64,000 bases of DNA. It comes from Bacteriovoracaceae bacterium (GTDB taxonomy: Bacteria > Bdellovibrionota > Bacteriovoracia > Bacteriovoracales > Bacteriovoracaceae). The translations under genes and the position numbers were made by a program. Positions 18,236-26,529 of this stretch are shown piece by piece. Positions within the stretch are counted from its first letter, which is position 1; every line of letters starts with the position of its first letter. The stretch lies in contig CANCFT010000001.1 in the NCBI GenBank assembly GCA_947377285.1, forward strand, positions 186,001-250,000. The letters run 5' to 3'. Below the pieces are notes generated by a model, which was not told the origin of the DNA, did no database searches, and worked only from the letters and a program-made list of their open reading frames with translations.

Positions 18236-18361
18236 CTCATTTCTCCACGAGAGGATTTATGTCTACTGACCATTTCGGATAAAATATCAAATCACTTTAA
18301 TACTAATCACATTGCGACCTAAAATAATCAGGTATTATTAATCTTTTTTGAGGAATTTTAT

Positions 18362-18403
18362 ATGTTTAGACGACTAGTTAAACTTCTATTATACTTTCAA
18401 TAA
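18362..18403 (+). CDS. 13-codon leader ORF overlapping the next start
   Basis: ATG at 18362 is preceded by GAGGAATTTTAT, the only good ribosome site here, and encodes MFRRLVKLLLYFQ. Its TAA stop overlaps the ATG of the membrane protein gene (TAATG). The downstream gene has no ribosome site of its own, so it is probably translated by re-initiation. The peptide sequence itself shows no run of a single amino acid that would suggest classical attenuation. Confidence 0.45.
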   Translation: MFRRLVKLLLYFQ

Positions 18404-19341
18404 TGATGAGATTACCCGGCAAGCTTACAAATATAATAAAAAACGAAGAGTTTCAATTTAAGGTTGATACGGCCCTTAAATTTGTCCTTATTTCAATGGG
18501 ATTTTGTTCTTCAGTATTATTGTTTACCTATTTACTACTAAAGATAGATTTACTTTATTTTGTTGAGAATGGTTACTCGGGGGCCAGTGAATTTCAAGAT
18601 ACTTACTATCAATTTATTTTTTCTTCACTATTAGACGGAGTTCCTTATTTAATAGGATCAATGTTTCTGATATTTTTTTTAGGTTTTCATTTGTCTTCAG
18701 TAATGATTCGACCTTTTAAAAAAATTGGAACTTATTGTGAAGAACGACTTTCAAAAAATCATAAGTCTTTTTATTCGCCAGACTATTTTTCTGATCTAAA
18801 ATTACTGACTTCTTTTTCTGTGTTTTTTTTCACTCATATCGATGATGCAAAAACTAAAGGAAAGTTATTAAGAGTCGAAGTGCCAAATGATTATACAAGG
18901 ATACATAAACCAGTTTTTGAAAAAAATTTCTTTATAAATTATCTTTTTATTATTGTTATTTTTGCCTTACTCGCTTCCGTTGGTATATTTGTTTTGAATA
19001 ATATTATCCGTGAACAAGTTGTTACACTTTCTCAAAAGCTACTTTCCAATGCACATTTGCCAGGTGGAAAAGGGGTACGTTATTTTATTGAAGAGCAGTT
19101 TTCTGTAGCCGATATCGCTGTTTATTTTCTACTTGTTTTACATGTTTTGACATATTTTATATTTGGAATTCATTTGTTTGGTAAAATCTCAGGTCCTGCC
19201 TTTGCTATTTTTGCGACGATGAGATCTTTTCTAAAAGGAAATTATCATAATAGAGTCCATTTAATCGGGTATTCATACTTAAGAGATGATTGTCGAAAGA
19301 TAAATAAGTACTTAGACTCAATTCAAAAAGAATTAACGTGA
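18403..19341 (+). CDS. Four-helix membrane protein with HAMP-like segments
   Basis: A 312-residue inner-membrane protein with hydrophobic segments at about residues 25-48, 78-105, 175-198 and 235-262. After the last pair comes SGPAFAIFATMRSFLKGNY followed by a helix, which resembles a HAMP linker (Gly-Pro, then heptads, then a second helix); a similar Arg-Pro-Phe segment follows the second helix. No output domain is attached. It is translated behind a 13-codon leader ORF. Family unknown. The next gene is a DsbA-like lipoprotein about 107 bases downstream. Confidence 0.78.
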   Translation: MMRLPGKLTNIIKNEEFQFKVDTALKFVLISMGFCSSVLLFTYLLLKIDLLYFVENGYSGASEFQDTYYQFIFSSLLDGVPYLIGSMFLIFFLGFHLSSVMIRPFKKIGTYCEERLSKNHKSFYSPDYFSDLKLLTSFSVFFFTHIDDAKTKGKLLRVEVPNDYTRIHKPVFEKNFFINYLFIIVIFALLASVGIFVLNNIIREQVVTLSQKLLSNAHLPGGKGVRYFIEEQFSVADIAVYFLLVLHVLTYFIFGIHLFGKISGPAFAIFATMRSFLKGNYHNRVHLIGYSYLRDDCRKINKYLDSIQKELT

Positions 19342-19448
19342 GATACTTGACAATAAAACTCCGATGTAAATACTTTGATAAAATTGAAAAATTTGAGAAA
19401 ATAAAAATTCAAAAAATAGATAAAAATTTCACAAACAAAAGGATGAAT

Positions 19449-20246
19449 ATGAAATTTACTAATGTACTAGTTTTCTTAATGAGTGCGATCCTCGTAGTAG
19501 GTTGTACTTCCGAAGAAAAAATGAAGCAACAGATAACTAAAATTTTAAAAGATGATCCTAAAGTTTTAACAGAAGCTATTGAAAAACACCCTGCTGAATT
19601 TATTGAAGCCCTTCAAAAAGCTGCAAAAAATGCTCAAGAAGAAATGGGTAAAAAACGTGAAGATGAAGATAAGAAAAAAATGGAAGAATCTTTTGAGAAG
19701 CCACTTGTGGCAGAAATCAGAAGTGACGAATCTATTCGCGGTCCCAAAAATGCCCAATTAACGTTAGTTGAATATTCAGATTTTGAGTGTCCATTTTGCT
19801 CAAGAGGATACGAGACTGTAGTTGCACTCTTGAAAAAATATGATGGAAATATCCGATTTGTATATAAACACCTTCCATTAAGTTTTCATGAACAAGCAAT
19901 GATCTCAGCTAAGTATTATGAAGCAGTAAGAATGCAAGATGAGAAAAAGGCTTTTGCTTTTCATGATGAGGTTTTCAAAAACCAAAGAAAACTTAAAAAT
20001 GGTGTAGCATTCTTGGAAGCAACAGCGAAACAAGTTGGTGCAGATATGGGTAAGCTTAAAAAAGATCTAAATTCAGATGCTGTTACTAAAAGAATTGAAG
20101 CTGACATGAAAGAGGCCGGTTCATTTGGAATGCAAGGAACTCCAGGTTTTTTACTTAATGGTGTACCTGTTCGTGGAGCTTATCCACCAGAGTATTTTAC
20201 AACGATAGTTGAAGAATTGAAAAAACGTGGAAAAGTAAAAATCTAG
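19449..20246 (+). CDS. DsbA-like thiol oxidoreductase lipoprotein
   Basis: A 265-residue lipoprotein: MKFTNVLVFLMSAILVVGC with lipobox VVGC. A Lys/Glu-rich helical region (~25-85) precedes a DsbA/Thioredoxin_4 domain: LVEYSDFECPFC with active-site CPFC, FVYKHLPLSFH, and GMQGTPGFLLNG with the cis-Pro loop. It should form, isomerise or reduce disulfides in the periplasm, which is relevant to the several cysteine-rich secreted proteins here. I chose ATG at 19449 because AAAAGG precedes it by 6 bases; earlier in-frame starts (19338, 19443) lack support. A strong terminator follows. Confidence 0.9.
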   Translation: MKFTNVLVFLMSAILVVGCTSEEKMKQQITKILKDDPKVLTEAIEKHPAEFIEALQKAAKNAQEEMGKKREDEDKKKMEESFEKPLVAEIRSDESIRGPKNAQLTLVEYSDFECPFCSRGYETVVALLKKYDGNIRFVYKHLPLSFHEQAMISAKYYEAVRMQDEKKAFAFHDEVFKNQRKLKNGVAFLEATAKQVGADMGKLKKDLNSDAVTKRIEADMKEAGSFGMQGTPGFLLNGVPVRGAYPPEYFTTIVEELKKRGKVKI

Positions 20247-20300
20247 ATTAAGATTTTTAATCTAAATTTGTCATTTTTAGATTTCTCATTATAATGAATT

Positions 20301-20336
20301 CAAAAGGATCACATTTTGTGGTCCTTTTGCTTTTTT
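20301..20336 (+). terminator. Rho-independent terminator after the DsbA-like gene
   Basis: A 12-bp stem (CAAAAGGATCAC pairing with GTGGTCCTTTTG, one G-T pair) around loop ATTTT, followed by C and six T. Confidence 0.85.
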
Positions 20337-20358
20337 AACATATTTCATAGAGACGATT

Positions 20359-20787
20359 ATGGACAGATCAGTTTATAGCAATCTTGGATTAAAAATAAAT
20401 CGAACATTTCGTGAAAAGCGTGATGATGAAGTTTTCACTCTCAAGGATTTCCTTGACCATAAGTGGACAATTACTAGTAATGATGAATTAAAAAAAACTT
20501 TTGTGCGTGAGTTAAAATTAATCTTAAAAAAAGAAAATCTTTTCGATTTAATTCACAGCTTCTTTGAACTCGAAAATGACCTGAACCTTGTAGTTGATCA
20601 AGTTGATTTTAAATCAAGTGTGGTTAATTTTGATGAATTTTATAAAAATCTCTCTCCTATTTTAATGAGATCACTTCTTGAAAATGCTCAAGCCCCAGAA
20701 AATGCCCAGCTGTTATTACAATCTATAAAAGAGTCACTTCGAATTGCCTTAGAAGAAGAACTTTACCAGCTAGAAGATCGATTTTAA
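20359..20787 (+). CDS. Small helical protein of unknown function upstream of HU
   Basis: A 142-residue acidic, probably all-helical soluble protein without signal peptide or membrane segment. No family recognised. It lies 15 bp before the HU gene on the same strand and may share its transcript. A glutamate-rich C-terminus (EALEEELYQLEDRF-type) suggests a protein-interaction helix. Confidence 0.72.
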   Translation: MDRSVYSNLGLKINRTFREKRDDEVFTLKDFLDHKWTITSNDELKKTFVRELKLILKKENLFDLIHSFFELENDLNLVVDQVDFKSSVVNFDEFYKNLSPILMRSLLENAQAPENAQLLLQSIKESLRIALEEELYQLEDRF

Positions 20788-20802
20788 CATTTTGGAAATT
20801 CT

Positions 20803-21081
20803 ATGAATCGTAAAGAATTAATTGAAGCACTTCTTAAAGATCGCGACCTTTCAACAATGACAAAAAAACAAGCTAATCAGTTTATTGAAGTAATGCTTGA
20901 AACAATTAAAAAAACTGTAAAAAAAGGGGAAGATGTAACCTTGGTTGGCTTCGGGACTTTTACTAAATCTAGAAAAGCTTCACGGATGGGAGTGAATCCT
21001 TCAACTGGTGAAAGAATTAGGATTCGAGCGCGAGTTGTTCCAAAATTTAAACCAGGGAAACCTTGGAAAGAAAGTTTATAG
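20803..21081 (+). CDS. HU/IHF-family DNA-binding protein
   Basis: A 92-residue nucleoid protein with the full HU fold: MNRKELIEALLKDRDLSTMT, then VTLVGFGTFTKSRKASRMGVNP with the conserved Gly-Phe-Gly-x-Phe turn and the Asn-Pro tip that intercalates into DNA, then VVPKFKPGKPWKESL. It binds and bends DNA as a dimer. Whether it acts as HU or as one IHF subunit cannot be told from sequence alone. A hairpin at 21147 follows. Confidence 0.95.
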   Translation: MNRKELIEALLKDRDLSTMTKKQANQFIEVMLETIKKTVKKGEDVTLVGFGTFTKSRKASRMGVNPSTGERIRIRARVVPKFKPGKPWKESL

Positions 21082-21106
21082 CCAACGTAATATGGTAAAT
21101 TTTACC

Positions 21107-21136
21107 ACTGTCAAAAATTCAACTGTCAAAGATTCA
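21107..21136 (+). repeat. Two adjacent 15-bp direct repeats (ACTGTCAAAAATTCA type)
   Basis: Positions 21107-21121 and 21122-21136 are identical at 14 of 15 bases and abut. The core CTGTCAAA recurs inverted as TTTTTGACAG at 21226-21235, over the predicted start of the flagellar transcript. This suggests binding sites for one regulator. Confidence 0.5.
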
Positions 21137-21146
21137 TCATTAACTA

Positions 21147-21168
21147 GCCCAAACTCAGATGTTTGGGC
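21147..21168 (+). terminator. Possible weak terminator after the HU gene
   Basis: A perfect 8-bp stem GCCCAAAC / GTTTGGGC with loop TCAGAT, followed by ATAATTT, a poor T tract. It may end the HU transcript before the flagellar promoter. Confidence 0.5.
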
Positions 21169-21196
21169 ATAATTTGCCATTTTTAGATAAGATCAC

Positions 21197-21225
21197 TTGA
21201 ACCAAATTGCCTTCCTATGTATAAT
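21197..21225 (+). promoter_or_regulatory. Sigma70-type promoter of the flagellar operon
   Basis: TTGAAC (21197-21202), a 17-base spacer and a perfect TATAAT (21220-21225) place the transcript start near 21232, about 20 bases before the fliL start codon. An inverted copy of the CTGTCAAA motif covers 21226-21235. No sigma54 or sigma28 consensus was seen here. Confidence 0.65.
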
Positions 21226-21250
21226 TTTTGACAGGTACACATAGTTTTCC

Positions 21251-21874
21251 ATGGATGGTAAAAAAATGGCCGAAGAAAAGCACGAGAAGGACGAAGGAGC
21301 AGCTCCACCTTCCGGGAAGAATCCCCTTTTAGTAATATTAGTTTTGGTCAATACGATTGCCGTTGGTGCTGTTGGTTTTTTCCAATTTCAAAATCATAAA
21401 AAATTAAATGCTGTTACTACTGCAGCTGATGTTATGAAGCAAGACCTTGAAGGTGGCGGAGAGCATGCTGCTGCCGCTGGTGGGCATGGCGAAGCAAAGG
21501 CTGAAGGCGGACACGGTGGAGGACACGGTGGAGCTGAAGCAAAAGCAGAAGTTGAAGGAGTGAAAGCTGATGGACTTCTGTATCCATTAGAACCATTTAC
21601 TGCCAACCTCGCTCAAGGTGATGGACCAAGAAGATTTATCCGGATTAGTCTCGTTTTAAAATTTAACAAAGAAACAAAAAAAGAAGAAATTGATGCTCGC
21701 AAACCTCAAATAAGCGACACCATTATTAGTATGTTGAATTCGAAAAAACCTGAAGAACTTTTGAAAAAAGAAGGTAAAGAGTATTTAAAAGAAGAAGTGA
21801 AAACTTCTATCAACAATTTTTTAGTTGATGGGCAAATCACTGATATTTACTATGTTGGTTTTCAAATCAACTAG
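21251..21874 (+). CDS. fliL: Flagellar basal-body-associated protein FliL
   Basis: FliL is an inner-membrane protein around the stator that influences motor torque. This 207-residue copy has a cytoplasmic N-terminus, one membrane helix (~22-42, PLLVILVLVNTIAVGAVGFF), a long Gly/His/Ala/Glu-rich linker (~70-110, with GGHGGGHGG) and the stomatin-like FliL domain ending NFLVDGQITDIYYVGFQIN. The His-rich linker is unusual and could bind metal. The start is ambiguous: ATG at 21251 or 21266 (MAEEKHEKDE). It is the first gene after a strong promoter. Confidence 0.93.
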   Translation: MDGKKMAEEKHEKDEGAAPPSGKNPLLVILVLVNTIAVGAVGFFQFQNHKKLNAVTTAADVMKQDLEGGGEHAAAAGGHGEAKAEGGHGGGHGGAEAKAEVEGVKADGLLYPLEPFTANLAQGDGPRRFIRISLVLKFNKETKKEEIDARKPQISDTIISMLNSKKPEELLKKEGKEYLKEEVKTSINNFLVDGQITDIYYVGFQIN

Positions 21875-21951
21875 AGGAATTAAGTTTTGGTTCTTTGGCT
21901 CTAGCATGATGTTTGAGCTTTTAGCTTTATGAATCCCAGGAGGGGAAGAAT

Positions 21952-22980
21952 ATGGCGCAAGTATTAAGTCAAGATGAAGTAGATGCTTTATTAAACGCTG
22001 TTAATGATGGTGGTGGTGATTCATTCTCTGGAAGTGGAGATAGCGGCAGTGGCGGGTCAGCCGATGACTCAGACGAAAACATACAGACCTATGATCTAAC
22101 AAACCAAGACCGGGTTATTCGCGGAAGAATGCCTATTCTAGAAATTATCTATGAAAGATTTATCAGAAGCTTTCGGGTTTCACTTTCAAACTCATTACGT
22201 AAAATTTCTACCATTTCAATTATCTCGACAGACTTATTAAAGTTTGGAGAGTTTGTTAACACACTACCAATCCCTTCATGTATGTGCATTATGCGATTTA
22301 ATGAACTAAGAGGTCCTGCTCTTTTAGTATTCGAATCAAAATTAGCTTACGCCATAATAGATTCTTATTTTGGTGGAACTGATCGTCCCTTCACAAAAAT
22401 TGAAGGAAAAGAATTTACCATGATCGAATTGTCTTTTATGAGAAAGATAATGGATATGGCGATTAATGATTTAGAAGAAGCTTGGGCTCCGGTTCATAGA
22501 ATTGATGCTCAATATTTAAGAACTGAAATTAACCCACAATTCGTAGGTGTTGTTCCTCCCTCTGATGTAATCATAGCAACTACACTGGAAGTTGAATTTG
22601 AATCAGCATCTGGAACAATTATGATTGTTGTTCCTTATTCAACAATTGAACCAATTAAGCAAAAGCTTTCTTCAAGCTTTCAGACAGATAATGAGATGGC
22701 CGACTCAATCTGGACTCAAGCAATGAACGAGCATATCAAAAATACAAAAGCAACAGTGGTAGTTCGTTTAGGTGAAGCAGAAATGACATTAGGAGATTTA
22801 TTAACACTTGAGCCTGGTGATATTATTCCATTAAACCAAGATGCATCTGGTGAAGTTTCATTAGCGATCGAAGGTGTAGAAAAAATGAAATGTTTAATGG
22901 GTACTTATAAAGGAAATAGGGCCGTGCAAATTACTCATGTGAATTCTGCAATTTCATATGAAGGCTCAGAAGAAGAATAG
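21952..22980 (+). CDS. fliM: Flagellar motor switch protein FliM
   Basis: FliM forms the middle of the C-ring and binds CheY-P. The N-terminus VLSQDEVDALLNAV matches the CheY-binding segment and is followed by a Gly/Ser/Asp linker. The CheC-like middle domain has RISLSNSL-type and GGTDRPF motifs, and the C-terminal SpoA domain has VVRLGEAEMTLGDLLTLEPGD. Length 342 is normal. AGGAGG stands 8 bases before the ATG. Confidence 0.97.
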   Translation: MAQVLSQDEVDALLNAVNDGGGDSFSGSGDSGSGGSADDSDENIQTYDLTNQDRVIRGRMPILEIIYERFIRSFRVSLSNSLRKISTISIISTDLLKFGEFVNTLPIPSCMCIMRFNELRGPALLVFESKLAYAIIDSYFGGTDRPFTKIEGKEFTMIELSFMRKIMDMAINDLEEAWAPVHRIDAQYLRTEINPQFVGVVPPSDVIIATTLEVEFESASGTIMIVVPYSTIEPIKQKLSSSFQTDNEMADSIWTQAMNEHIKNTKATVVVRLGEAEMTLGDLLTLEPGDIIPLNQDASGEVSLAIEGVEKMKCLMGTYKGNRAVQITHVNSAISYEGSEEE

Positions 22981-23035
22981 GAATCTAAAAATATAAAAAA
23001 TGAATCTATAGAAATTGGGTTTTTGGGAGAACGAT

Positions 23036-23368
23036 ATGAATAAAGTAAATGTAGAAAGAATGGCAGATGAGATTAAAGCAGGGGATGACTCCCTTAACAA
23101 ATTAAAAGTCCAAAACTTAGACTTTATTCTTGATATTCCTCTAAAAGTTTCAGTTGAATTGGGGCGCACACAAATCATTGTAAAAGATTTACTGCAGCTT
23201 GGTCAGGGGTCAGTTTTAGAATTAGATAAACTTGCAGGTGAGCCTTTGGAAATTTTAGTTAATGGCAAGTTAGTTGCTAAAGGTGAAGTTGTTGTTGTTA
23301 ACGAAAAATTTGGGATTCGTTTGACAGATATTATTAGTCCAATAGAAAGAATTGAGACTCTAAAGTAA
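23036..23368 (+). CDS. fliN: Flagellar motor switch protein FliN
   Basis: FliN forms the base of the C-ring. The 110-residue protein is mostly one SpoA domain: [38 protein letters not shown] and [15 protein letters not shown] chose ATG at 23036, with GGGAG upstream; an earlier in-frame ATG at 23015 adds seven residues. It lies 55 bp after fliM. Confidence 0.96.
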   Translation: MNKVNVERMADEIKAGDDSLNKLKVQNLDFILDIPLKVSVELGRTQIIVKDLLQLGQGSVLELDKLAGEPLEILVNGKLVAKGEVVVVNEKFGIRLTDIISPIERIETLK

Positions 23369-23395
23369 TAATTAGGATTTTTTGAGGGGTATCGA

Positions 23396-24610
23396 GTGAA
23401 AAAATTAACAATATTACTATTATCACTTTTAACTACTTCAGCTTATGCGGCTGACGTAAATATTAAAGGACTTGAGCTCTCAAATGATAAAGCACAAACA
23501 AATCGTTTATCGATCAAGTTAACTGGAAATCTTAATGATAATCCTTTAATTTCAGTCAACGATAAAACTCTTCAAATCATTATTCCAAACGCCCATGTAG
23601 CTTCAAAAATCACTCGAAAATTTAATGATACAACTGTATCAGCAAACCAAGCTGACCGTGATTCAGTAAGTGTTAAAGCAATTCTTCCATATTCCCTTCA
23701 AGGTAAAGAGTCTTTGGTTAACATTACTTTAAAAGAAGGATCTGTTGATATAAGTTTCCCCAAAATATTAGTCTCAACTAAAGTGAATCGATCTCCAGGA
23801 ATTACAGCGGCGAATGCTAAAGAAGTTGAAAAAAACAATGCAGAAGCTGATAAACTAGATGAGAATTATTTATCAACTTTAGTGAAAGAAAATGAAAAAT
23901 TAGCAGCAAATCAACATCCTGAATTAGTAAAATCAAACACTGTAAAAAAAGCTGACCTAACTGATACTGGTCTATCAACTGATAGAGTCAATGTGGCCCA
24001 ATCTTCACTTCAAAAAGAGCCAGTAAAGACAATTTTTAATAAGGAAGAACCAACAAAATCAGGGTTCTCCCTCACTTCATATATCGGCAAATTCGTTGCA
24101 TTTCTAAGTTTAATGATTTTGGGATTCTATGGTGTCCTGACTTTATTTAAAAAAGGAGTCATCAAAAAAGGTAAATTAGGTTTTCTTCATAGTACAAAAT
24201 TAGTCGAAGTTTTAAGCACAACTCATGTGGCACCAAAACGGACGCTAATGATGGTTAAAGCACATAAACAAGTTTTTCTCATTTCAAACTCTGAGTCAGG
24301 CATGCAATTAATTTCTGAAATAAATGATGTGTCCGGATTAATTAAGTCTGGTGAAGAAGAATTAACAGGCTCTAATTTTGATACAAATTTATATAAAGCA
24401 GCTAGAAATGAAAAAGATTTTAAACTTAAAGAGGATTCAGTTGCTCAAGATTATTCTTTAGATGACATGCTCAATGATAATGAAGGAGTCGGTGTTGATA
24501 AGACTGAAACAAATGCTCTAAAGGCAATAGAGAAAACTCCTGTAAAAGATCAAGTGAGATTTTCAGATCAAATTAAAACGAAACTCAAACACATGAAACA
24601 AATTCAATAA
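23396..24610 (+). CDS. fliO: FliO-type flagellar export protein with large periplasmic N-terminal domain
   Basis: FliO helps assemble the FliP/Q/R export core. Position between fliN and fliP, a single membrane helix (~225-245, FVAFLSLMILGFYGVLTLF) and the following TKLVEVLSTTHVAPKRTLMMVKAHKQVFL identify it. At 404 residues it is far longer than typical FliO (~100-150). The extra N-terminus begins with a signal peptide (VKKLTILLLSLLTTSAYAA) and a beta-rich region (~20-130) reminiscent of an AMIN domain, then a helical linker. AMIN domains bind peptidoglycan or outer-membrane components, so wall anchoring is possible. GTG start behind GAGGGG. Confidence 0.85.
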   Translation: MKKLTILLLSLLTTSAYAADVNIKGLELSNDKAQTNRLSIKLTGNLNDNPLISVNDKTLQIIIPNAHVASKITRKFNDTTVSANQADRDSVSVKAILPYSLQGKESLVNITLKEGSVDISFPKILVSTKVNRSPGITAANAKEVEKNNAEADKLDENYLSTLVKENEKLAANQHPELVKSNTVKKADLTDTGLSTDRVNVAQSSLQKEPVKTIFNKEEPTKSGFSLTSYIGKFVAFLSLMILGFYGVLTLFKKGVIKKGKLGFLHSTKLVEVLSTTHVAPKRTLMMVKAHKQVFLISNSESGMQLISEINDVSGLIKSGEEELTGSNFDTNLYKAARNEKDFKLKEDSVAQDYSLDDMLNDNEGVGVDKTETNALKAIEKTPVKDQVRFSDQIKTKLKHMKQIQ

Positions 24611-24624
24611 AGGGAATGGTAACT

Positions 24625-25407
24625 ATGTCTGCATTAAAGTCACTGAACCTTCTCAAATTAACTAAGTTACTATCCGTTTTAGCACTTATGATGTTACCTG
24701 CTTTGGCATTCCCACAAGCCGCTAATCCAAATGGATTGTCTCTTCCTGGGATGGCGATAAATTTTGGACAAGGTGTGAACTTAGTAGATTCAATTGAAGT
24801 TTTATTACTTTTTACAATTATTACACTTGCTCCCTCAATTCTCATTTTGTGTACAAGCTTTACTAGAATCTTGATAGTACTTTCTTTTATGAGACAAGCT
24901 ATTGGTACTCAAAATATGCCACCAAACCAAGTCTTAGTTGGGTTTTCTCTATTTTTATCTTTATTTGTCATGCAACCGACAGGAGAGCGGATTTACAATA
25001 AAGCGATACAACCTTATATGCAAAAGACAATTGCAACAACGGTTGCTATAGATGAAATTACACTTGCCCTTCGCTCTTTTATGCAAAAGCAAGTTCGCAA
25101 AGCAGATATAGGATTATTTTACGATGTAACAGGGAAGACTGCTCCACAAACAATTGACGATGTTCCCATTCATTATTTAATTCCTGCATTTATTATTTCG
25201 GAGTTAAAAACATCATTTCAAATTGGTTTTTTACTCTATATTCCTTTCTTGATTTTAGATATGGTCGTGGCATCAGTTCTGATGGCAATGGGGATGATGA
25301 TGTTACCACCTGTTGTTGTCTCACTTCCATTTAAACTTTTACTTTTTGTATTAGTCGATGGGTGGCAATTAGTAACTGGCTCGATATTGCGATCGTTTAA
25401 TCCTTAA
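24625..25407 (+). CDS. fliP: Flagellar export protein FliP
   Basis: FliP is the main ring component of the export gate. The 260-residue protein has a signal peptide (…MLPALAFPQ), then SIEVLLLFTIITLAPSILI, FTRILIVLSFMRQAIGTQNMPPNQVL and the C-terminal ILDMVVASVLMAMGMMMLPP. I chose ATG at 24625 over 24616 because GGGA is correctly spaced only for the former. Downstream come fliQ and fliR. Confidence 0.97.
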   Translation: MSALKSLNLLKLTKLLSVLALMMLPALAFPQAANPNGLSLPGMAINFGQGVNLVDSIEVLLLFTIITLAPSILILCTSFTRILIVLSFMRQAIGTQNMPPNQVLVGFSLFLSLFVMQPTGERIYNKAIQPYMQKTIATTVAIDEITLALRSFMQKQVRKADIGLFYDVTGKTAPQTIDDVPIHYLIPAFIISELKTSFQIGFLLYIPFLILDMVVASVLMAMGMMMLPPVVVSLPFKLLLFVLVDGWQLVTGSILRSFNP

Positions 25408-25431
25408 GGCTTTTTTAACCAGGTTTGGCTT

Positions 25432-25707
25432 ATGCAATTTGATTCTTATGCAGACATAACTCATCAGGCGATTAAAGTCGCACTTATGGTCTCGGCTCCA
25501 ATGCTTATTGGTGCGTTGATTATGGGGATTTTAGTTTCACTATTTCAGGCAGTCACTCAAATCAATGAACAAACTTTAAGTTTTATACCAAAGATTTTAG
25601 TAATTGTTGCAGCACTAGTTTTTTTTGCACCTTGGATGTCAGATACCATGACTACATTTACTAAAGAATTATTTTTAAGTATTCCTAAAATCGTAATGGA
25701 AAGATAG
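25432..25707 (+). CDS. fliQ: Flagellar export protein FliQ
   Basis: A 91-residue two-helix export-gate protein. The pattern APMLIGALIMGILVSLFQAVTQINEQTL followed by KILVIVAALVFFAPWM is the FliQ family signature. It lies between fliP (24-bp gap) and fliR (12-bp gap). Confidence 0.97.
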   Translation: MQFDSYADITHQAIKVALMVSAPMLIGALIMGILVSLFQAVTQINEQTLSFIPKILVIVAALVFFAPWMSDTMTTFTKELFLSIPKIVMER

Positions 25708-25719
25708 GACTAGCGTAAA

Positions 25720-26499
25720 ATGTTAAATATACAAATTACCGACATGACCGTTATTGTTTCCTTTTGGTTGGCTTTTTCAAGGTGGCTAGCAGTTCTTTTT
25801 CAATTGCCATTATTTGATAACGTCGCCATTCCTGTGATGGTAAAAGTTTTAGCAACACTGATGATTACCTTTGCTTTTTTTCCATTAGTTCAAGACCAAA
25901 TTATGTTGGACATAAAATACGTTGGAGTCGATAGCTTTTGGTATTTAACAATATTTGAAACCATTATTGGATTAGCAATTGGCTTTTTTGTTAAATCTAT
26001 TATGAGCATTTTTGTTTCCGTAGGTGCAATTATCACGCAACAAATTGGATTCAATGCTCTTCATTATTTTGATCCAAGTGCAGGTGGACAAGTTGGTCCA
26101 TTTGAAAGATTAATAGAATGGACTGTCCTGATGATGGTGCTAACTTCTGGGGCACTTATTCCAATGTTTAAAGGTGTTGTCCATTCTTTCTCAACTGTTC
26201 ATATTTACAATCTTGGAAAAATGGCCCACTCAAGTGAATTTTTTATCACGATGTTTAAAGCTTTTTTTATTTCGGCATTAATGCTGTCCACTCCGATGAT
26301 TTTTATCAACGTGGTCATCAATTCAGTTATGGGTATAGTTTCAAGAGCAGTTCCTCAAATGAATGTTATCGCAGTAAGTTTTGCTATTAATATAGGTCTT
26401 GGTCTTTTAGTTTTTGTAGCGGGCTCAGATGAATTTTTTCAAACGTGCTTTAAAATATATACAGAGAAATTAGGACAGTGGTTTCAGTTCATGTCATAG
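25720..26499 (+). CDS. fliR: Flagellar export protein FliR
   Basis: FliR completes the FliP5-Q4-R1 export gate. The 259-residue protein has about six membrane helices, with ARWLAVLFQLPLFDN-like start, GFFVKSIMSIFVSVGAIITQQIGFN and FQTCFKIYTEKL near the end. The gene is immediately upstream of flhB. Confidence 0.95.
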   Translation: MLNIQITDMTVIVSFWLAFSRWLAVLFQLPLFDNVAIPVMVKVLATLMITFAFFPLVQDQIMLDIKYVGVDSFWYLTIFETIIGLAIGFFVKSIMSIFVSVGAIITQQIGFNALHYFDPSAGGQVGPFERLIEWTVLMMVLTSGALIPMFKGVVHSFSTVHIYNLGKMAHSSEFFITMFKAFFISALMLSTPMIFINVVINSVMGIVSRAVPQMNVIAVSFAINIGLGLLVFVAGSDEFFQTCFKIYTEKLGQWFQFMS

Positions 26500-26529
26500 G
26501 ATGTGACATAATTTTAGGAGAAGGCTAGG

